Of a DNA stretch of 64,000 nucleotides, positions 60,691-64,000 are shown one piece after another. Made by a program: the position numbers and the translations under genes. The stretch covers positions 49,366-113,365 of the forward strand of contig JAUSFE010000125.1 in NCBI GenBank assembly GCA_030649945.1. The letters are read 5' to 3'. The notes below the pieces were generated by a model. It saw nothing but the letters and a program-made list of their open reading frames with translations. It made no database searches and had not been told where the DNA came from. The DNA comes from Dehalococcoidia bacterium (GTDB lineage Bacteria; Chloroflexota; Dehalococcoidia; SM23-28-2; RBG-16-64-32). Within the stretch, counting starts at the first letter, position 1; each line of letters starts with the position of its first letter.

Positions 60691-62064
60691 TCAGGCTCCC
60701 CCTACCCCGCCCTCCCGAGCGCCGTGGTCGTGAGGCGTGGCCGGCGTCACGATGTGGGGCGCGGGCGGCTCGGGGCTGGGCCCATGGGCCGCAGATGAGG
60801 ACCGCGCCTCGCCGGGGTGAACGTCGAACAGGTCCTGCAGGGCTTCCATGTAAAGGCCCTTGTCCGCGCCGTCCTTCAGCCGGGCGATGGGGCGGTCCAG
60901 CATCTTCTTGACGATGGCCGCGGTCATGGCCTCTATGCGCAGGCGGGACCCCTCGTCCATTTCCGGCAGCCGCCGCAGCGTGCGCTCCAGCTCGTGCCGG
61001 CGGATGGCCTCGGCCCGCCCGCGCAGGGCGGCGATGACGGGATACACGTCCAGGGAGCGCCACCACTCCAGGAAGGCGTTGACCTCTTCCTCGACGATCA
61101 TCTCGACGCGACTGACCTCGGCCCGGCGCTCGCGCCAGCCCTCGCCGGCCACGGCCTCGATGTCGTCGATGTCGAAGAGGTGGACGTCGCGGATCTCGCG
61201 GACGGCCGGATCTATGTCCCTGGGGACGGCGATATCGATGAAGAGCAGGCCGCGGCCGTTGCGGGCCGCCATCAACGGCCGCACCTCTGCCGGCCCGATG
61301 ATGAAGCCTTCCGCGCTTGTCCCGCTGATCACGATATCGGAGCCGGCGAGCGCGTCGCCGAGCTGTGAGAACGGGACGGCTTCCGTATTGGCGCCGATCT
61401 CGCCGGCGACGGCCAGCGCGCGCTCACGGGTGCGGTTGGCCACCAGGACACGGGCGCCGGGCTGCTGCGCCAGGCTCTTGGCCGCCAGCTTGCCCATGCT
61501 GCCGGCGCTGATGACGAGGACGGTCTTGCCCGCCAGATCGCCCAGGCTCTCGCGGGCAAGGGCGACCGCGGCGGAGCTGATGGAAACGGCGTGGCGGCCA
61601 ATGTCTGTCTCTGTGCGGGCGCGTTTGCCGGCGGCGAGGGCGGAGTGAAAGACCCGCGAGAGGACGCCGTTCAGGGTGCCCGCCGCCGTGGCGGCGGACA
61701 TGGCGTCGCGTACCTGGCCCAGGATCTGCGATTCGCCCAGCACCATGGAATCGATGCCGGAGGCGACACGGAAGAGGTGGCGGACGGCCTCGCGGTGCTG
61801 CAGCACATAGAAGTGCGCGGGGTCTATCTGCGTGCCCTTGATCCCGTTCAGAAGGTCCACCAGGTCGTGGCCCGGCTGCACCGCTGCGTAGAGCTCCGTG
61901 CGGTTGCAGGTGGACAGGAGCACCGCGCCGCCGGCCGTGGCGCTGACGGCGGCCAGGGCGGGCGGCAGTTCGGCGGGCCCAAAGGCCAGCTTCTCCCGCT
62001 CCTCCACTGGCGAGGTGAGGTGGTTGAGCCCCACGCAGGTGACGAAGGCTTGCTCCTGCTTCAT
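60691..62064 (-). CDS. hemA: Glutamyl-tRNA reductase
   Basis: First step of the C5 pathway: reduces Glu-tRNA to glutamate-1-semialdehyde with NADPH. The 457-aa protein has the catalytic Cys in LLSTCNRTELYA, GESQILGQVRDA, the NADPH-binding SAGSMGKLAAKSL and ANRTRERA, and a helical dimerisation domain. The last 40 residues (EARSSSAAHGPSPEPPAPH) are low-complexity and include a GGCTCGGGGCTGGG palindrome fragment like that in putA. ATGA overlap with the precorrin-2 dehydrogenase gene. Confidence 0.96.
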   Translation of the reverse strand: MKQEQAFVTCVGLNHLTSPVEEREKLAFGPAELPPALAAVSATAGGAVLLSTCNRTELYAAVQPGHDLVDLLNGIKGTQIDPAHFYVLQHREAVRHLFRVASGIDSMVLGESQILGQVRDAMSAATAAGTLNGVLSRVFHSALAAGKRARTETDIGRHAVSISSAAVALARESLGDLAGKTVLVISAGSMGKLAAKSLAQQPGARVLVANRTRERALAVAGEIGANTEAVPFSQLGDALAGSDIVISGTSAEGFIIGPAEVRPLMAARNGRGLLFIDIAVPRDIDPAVREIRDVHLFDIDDIEAVAGEGWRERRAEVSRVEMIVEEEVNAFLEWWRSLDVYPVIAALRGRAEAIRRHELERTLRRLPEMDEGSRLRIEAMTAAIVKKMLDRPIARLKDGADKGLYMEALQDLFDVHPGEARSSSAAHGPSPEPPAPHIVTPATPHDHGAREGGVGGA

Positions 62065-62699
62065 ACGCCGCTCACCGGCTCCAGCAAAGCCCGCAGCAGG
62101 CGCTCTCTGGCCTCCGCCCGGCGGCCTCCGGCCAGCAGCCGCTTCAGCTCGGCGTCCAGGGCCGCGTTCCAGATGTCCGGCGGCGCCTGTATGCCGCGCT
62201 CGCGCAGCTCGGCGCGCACCTCCGCGGCAAGCTCGAGCATGAGCACGTGCTCCTCCGTGAGGAACTCCTGCAGCTCCTCGCGCATTTTGCGGGCCATGGC
62301 CGGGCTGGTGCCGCTGGTGGACACCGCGACGACCAGTGGGCCGCGCTCAACGACGCCCGGCATGATGAAGTCGCAGTTGGGCGGGTCGTCCACGGCGTTC
62401 ACCCAAACCCCGCGCTCTTTGCCCTCGCGCGCCACCACGGCGTTGACGGAGCGGTCGTCAGTGGCGACGAAGGCAAGCACATAGCCTTCCAGGTCGCCGG
62501 GACGGTACTCGCGCCGGGTGTGGCGGAAGCGTCCGCCGGCGGCGAGACGGGAGAGGGGCGCGCTCAGTTCCGGGCTGATCACCGTGACCTGCGCGCCGGC
62601 GTTGAGCAGCCCTTCCACCTTCTGCTGGGCGATTTTCCCGCCGCCGATGACCACGGCGGGCTTGCCGGCGAGATCCAGGAAGACCGGGTAGTAGCGCAT
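62061..62699 (-). CDS. Precorrin-2 dehydrogenase / siroheme synthase N-terminal type
   Basis: The 212-aa protein has the NAD-binding motif VVIGGGKIAQQKVEGLLNAGA, AFVATDDRSVNAVV, GVWVNAVDDPPNCDFIMPGV and a helical tail, as in SirC/CysG-N/Met8 proteins that oxidise precorrin-2 to sirohydrochlorin and may insert iron. With cobA-hemD it provides siroheme. First in the hem operon after the regulator gene, 19 nt downstream of it. Confidence 0.93.
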   Translation of the reverse strand: MRYYPVFLDLAGKPAVVIGGGKIAQQKVEGLLNAGAQVTVISPELSAPLSRLAAGGRFRHTRREYRPGDLEGYVLAFVATDDRSVNAVVAREGKERGVWVNAVDDPPNCDFIMPGVVERGPLVVAVSTSGTSPAMARKMREELQEFLTEEHVLMLELAAEVRAELRERGIQAPPDIWNAALDAELKRLLAGGRRAEARERLLRALLEPVSGV

Positions 62700-62718
62700 T
62701 GCGGCGGGTGCGGCGGCC

Positions 62719-63384
62719 CTAGGGCCGGGCAGTGGCGACCACCGCTTCGCTGTAGGACTCGGCGATGGACAGGAGCACCTGGTCGGCCAGGTTGGCGAGA
62801 AGCTCCCAGAGCTCGAGCGCCTTCTCCGCCGTCAGGTCGTTCTTCTGCGCCTCCTCCATCGCGGTCTCATCCAGCGTCTTGCGGAAGAAGATGAAGGCCT
62901 CCACGGCGTCGCGCAGGCTGAGGCCGTCGCGGGCCAGCAGGCGGCCGTACTCGTGGGCGATCTCGCGCGCCTCGTCCAGGAGGTTGGTGCGGCGGGTCCC
63001 CTTGGTCAGGTACTCGGAGACGAGCGCCACCAGGCGGCGGCCCAGGGGGCGCATGCGGTCGCGTTCTTCCTCGCCCAGGCCGGAGTACCAGTGAGCGGCC
63101 TGGCTGCGGCCGCGCTGCAGACGCCGCCGGATGCGGGTGAGCGCCAGGTTGCTGATGGCGTTGTAGGGTTCGCGGACGGTGGGGGCCTGGCCGGCGACGA
63201 GGAGACGCAGATCCTCCTCCGAGAAGCGGCGGTGCCCGCCGGGGGTGCGGAAGGAGCGCACGTGGCCGGCGTCCGCCCAGCGGCGCAGCGTGGACTCGTT
63301 TACGCCCAGGAGCTTGCAGGCCTGGCCCAGGGTGATCCAGCGGGTGGTGAGAGTCTCGGGGTCATCGCGATAACGACCAGTCAC
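62719..63384 (-). CDS. MerR/BldC-like HTH regulator of the heme cluster
   Basis: The 221-aa protein has an N-terminal helix-turn-helix (ITLGQACKLLGVNESTLRRWADAGHV, then RTPGGHRRFSEEDLRLLV) and a mostly helical C-terminal domain (about 90-221) without an obvious effector site. The GTG at 63384 has GTGAGGTTC upstream; the track start is 53 codons earlier and implausible. Divergent or leading the tetrapyrrole operon, it probably controls it; the inducer is unknown. Confidence 0.87.
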   Translation of the reverse strand: MTGRYRDDPETLTTRWITLGQACKLLGVNESTLRRWADAGHVRSFRTPGGHRRFSEEDLRLLVAGQAPTVREPYNAISNLALTRIRRRLQRGRSQAAHWYSGLGEEERDRMRPLGRRLVALVSEYLTKGTRRTNLLDEAREIAHEYGRLLARDGLSLRDAVEAFIFFRKTLDETAMEEAQKNDLTAEKALELWELLANLADQVLLSIAESYSEAVVATARP

Positions 63385-63536
63385 GGCGAACCTCACTAAA
63401 TTATGCAAAACGGGGGGCGTTGGTTGATCTGAATAGATTTTATGGCCGCCTCTGACACGTGTCAACCCAAACCAGGGTGATGACAAACGGGGAGTGCAGA
63501 AGGGCGGAGCCCAGGCCATCCCAGGGGCCGTACCCT

Positions 63537-63743
63537 CTACCAAGGGTCGTCCCTCCGCCAGTAGTCGGAGTCATGATGCCACAGGTCGCCGCCCAACGAA
63601 TTGAGAAATTCTCGTTTTGCGCCACACTTCTTGCAGTGCCCCTTGCTGGTGGTGCCCTGGGGAGTCTCAATGATCCAGTGGTGTTGGCAGGTGGAAGAGG
63701 CGACCACCGATTGACGCTCACCGCGGAGTGAGGTCTTGCCCAT
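63537..63743 (-). CDS. Small zinc-ribbon-like protein
   Basis: The 68-aa protein has CQHHWIIETPQGTTSKGHC then KKCGAKREFLNS: Cys/His and a C-x2-C pair that likely bind zinc. Similar small proteins are known in Chloroflexi and Actinobacteria without function. Either the ATG at 63743 or the track's 63746 can be the start. Confidence 0.75.
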   Translation of the reverse strand: MGKTSLRGERQSVVASSTCQHHWIIETPQGTTSKGHCKKCGAKREFLNSLGGDLWHHDSDYWRRDDPW

Positions 63744-63784
63744 CAAGATCTCCTGTCAATCATTAGGGCTGCACCCGTCCACCC

Positions 63785-64000
63785 CTACCGTTCGACAGGG
63801 ACACCCACCAGACTGCCGTACTCGGTCCAGGAGCCGTCGTAGTTCTTGACGTCCGGGTAACCCAGGAGCTCGTGGAGGACGAACCAGGTGTGGGAGGAGC
63901 GCTCGCCGATGCGGCAGTAGGCGATGATGGGCCTGTCGGCGGCGGCGCCCTGCGATCCGTAGAGCTCCTTCAGCTCTGCGGGGGATTTGAAGGTGCCGTC
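63785..64000 (-). CDS. Rhodanese-type thiosulfate sulfurtransferase, C-terminal part
   Basis: Not in the ORF track because its 5' end is beyond the window. The minus strand reads 71 codons to the TAG at 63785: [15 protein letters not shown], the active-site loop [18 protein letters not shown] (Cys persulfide carrier), and [19 protein letters not shown]. These are hallmarks of the SseA/CysA-type two-domain sulfurtransferases. Confidence 0.92.
   Translation of the reverse strand, partial: DGTFKSPAELKELYGSQGAAADRPIIAYCRIGERSSHTWFVLHELLGYPDVKNYDGSWTEYGSLVGVPVER

Overview
The window is about 64 kb of high-GC DNA with tightly packed genes, many GTG/TTG starts, and 1-4 nt overlaps between consecutive genes. 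Alpha/beta-hydrolase fused to adenylate-cyclase domains, predicted F420-type flavin enzymes, a Tad pilus locus with no outer-membrane secretin, Gly-rich lipoproteins and a haloalkane dehalogenase together suggest an uncultured, probably single-membrane Chloroflexota (Dehalococcoidia/SAR202-like) bacterium. This placement is inferred from gene content; no rRNA is present.

Layout. 1-9.5 kb: end of lipA, a PPIase lipoprotein, murI, a beta-lactamase-fold hydrolase, an acyl-CoA dehydrogenase, ribH, a haloalkane dehalogenase with every catalytic position conserved, and an operon ribD - nucleoside phosphorylase-like - CoA-binding protein. 9.6-13.6 kb: three translationally coupled hydrolase-cyclase genes. 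13.7-16.2 kb: SDR, DDN-like protein, DUF2961/GH172-like protein. 16.5-19.3 kb: a response regulator - sensor kinase - PepSY set. 19.7-25.3 kb: two DUF4389 membrane proteins, dcd, and an ECF sigma / anti-sigma / two SIMPL-lipoprotein operon. 25.4-31.8 kb: lepB, pyrE, a PPOX protein, a CDGSH protein, and the PutA fusion. 31.9-47 kb: a Tad/Flp pilus locus (prepilin peptidase, unusual regulators, VWA-FHA protein, Flp, TadE, TadG, CpaB, CpaE, CpaF, TadB, TadC, J-domain-like protein, and more distally an AAA+ ATPase). 47-52.8 kb: a fourth hydrolase-cyclase, a metallopeptidase-like lipoprotein pair, and dnaN. 53-63.4 kb: a tetrapyrrole cluster (regulator, precorrin-2 dehydrogenase, hemA, hemC, cobA-hemD fusion, hemB, hemL) interrupted by a VOC protein, a HEPN-like protein, a GxxExxY protein and a HAD phosphatase. 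The window ends in a rhodanese fragment.

The most unusual layer is repeats. Several families of short palindromic or array-like repeats sit right after stop codons, and related palindromes lie in frame inside putA, hemC, cobA-hemD and pyrE. One GxxExxY gene is bounded by oppositely oriented CAGAT-type arrays. A 25-nt motif recurs at the ends of three genes and makes the terminal inverted repeats of a 247-bp MITE-like element.

The best candidates for an undescribed system are the hydrolase-cyclase family, and the repeats that enter genes. All four members of the hydrolase-cyclase family lack the hydrolase nucleophile serine, and they look assembled by swapping sensor and cyclase modules. I found no tRNA, rRNA or CRISPR array.
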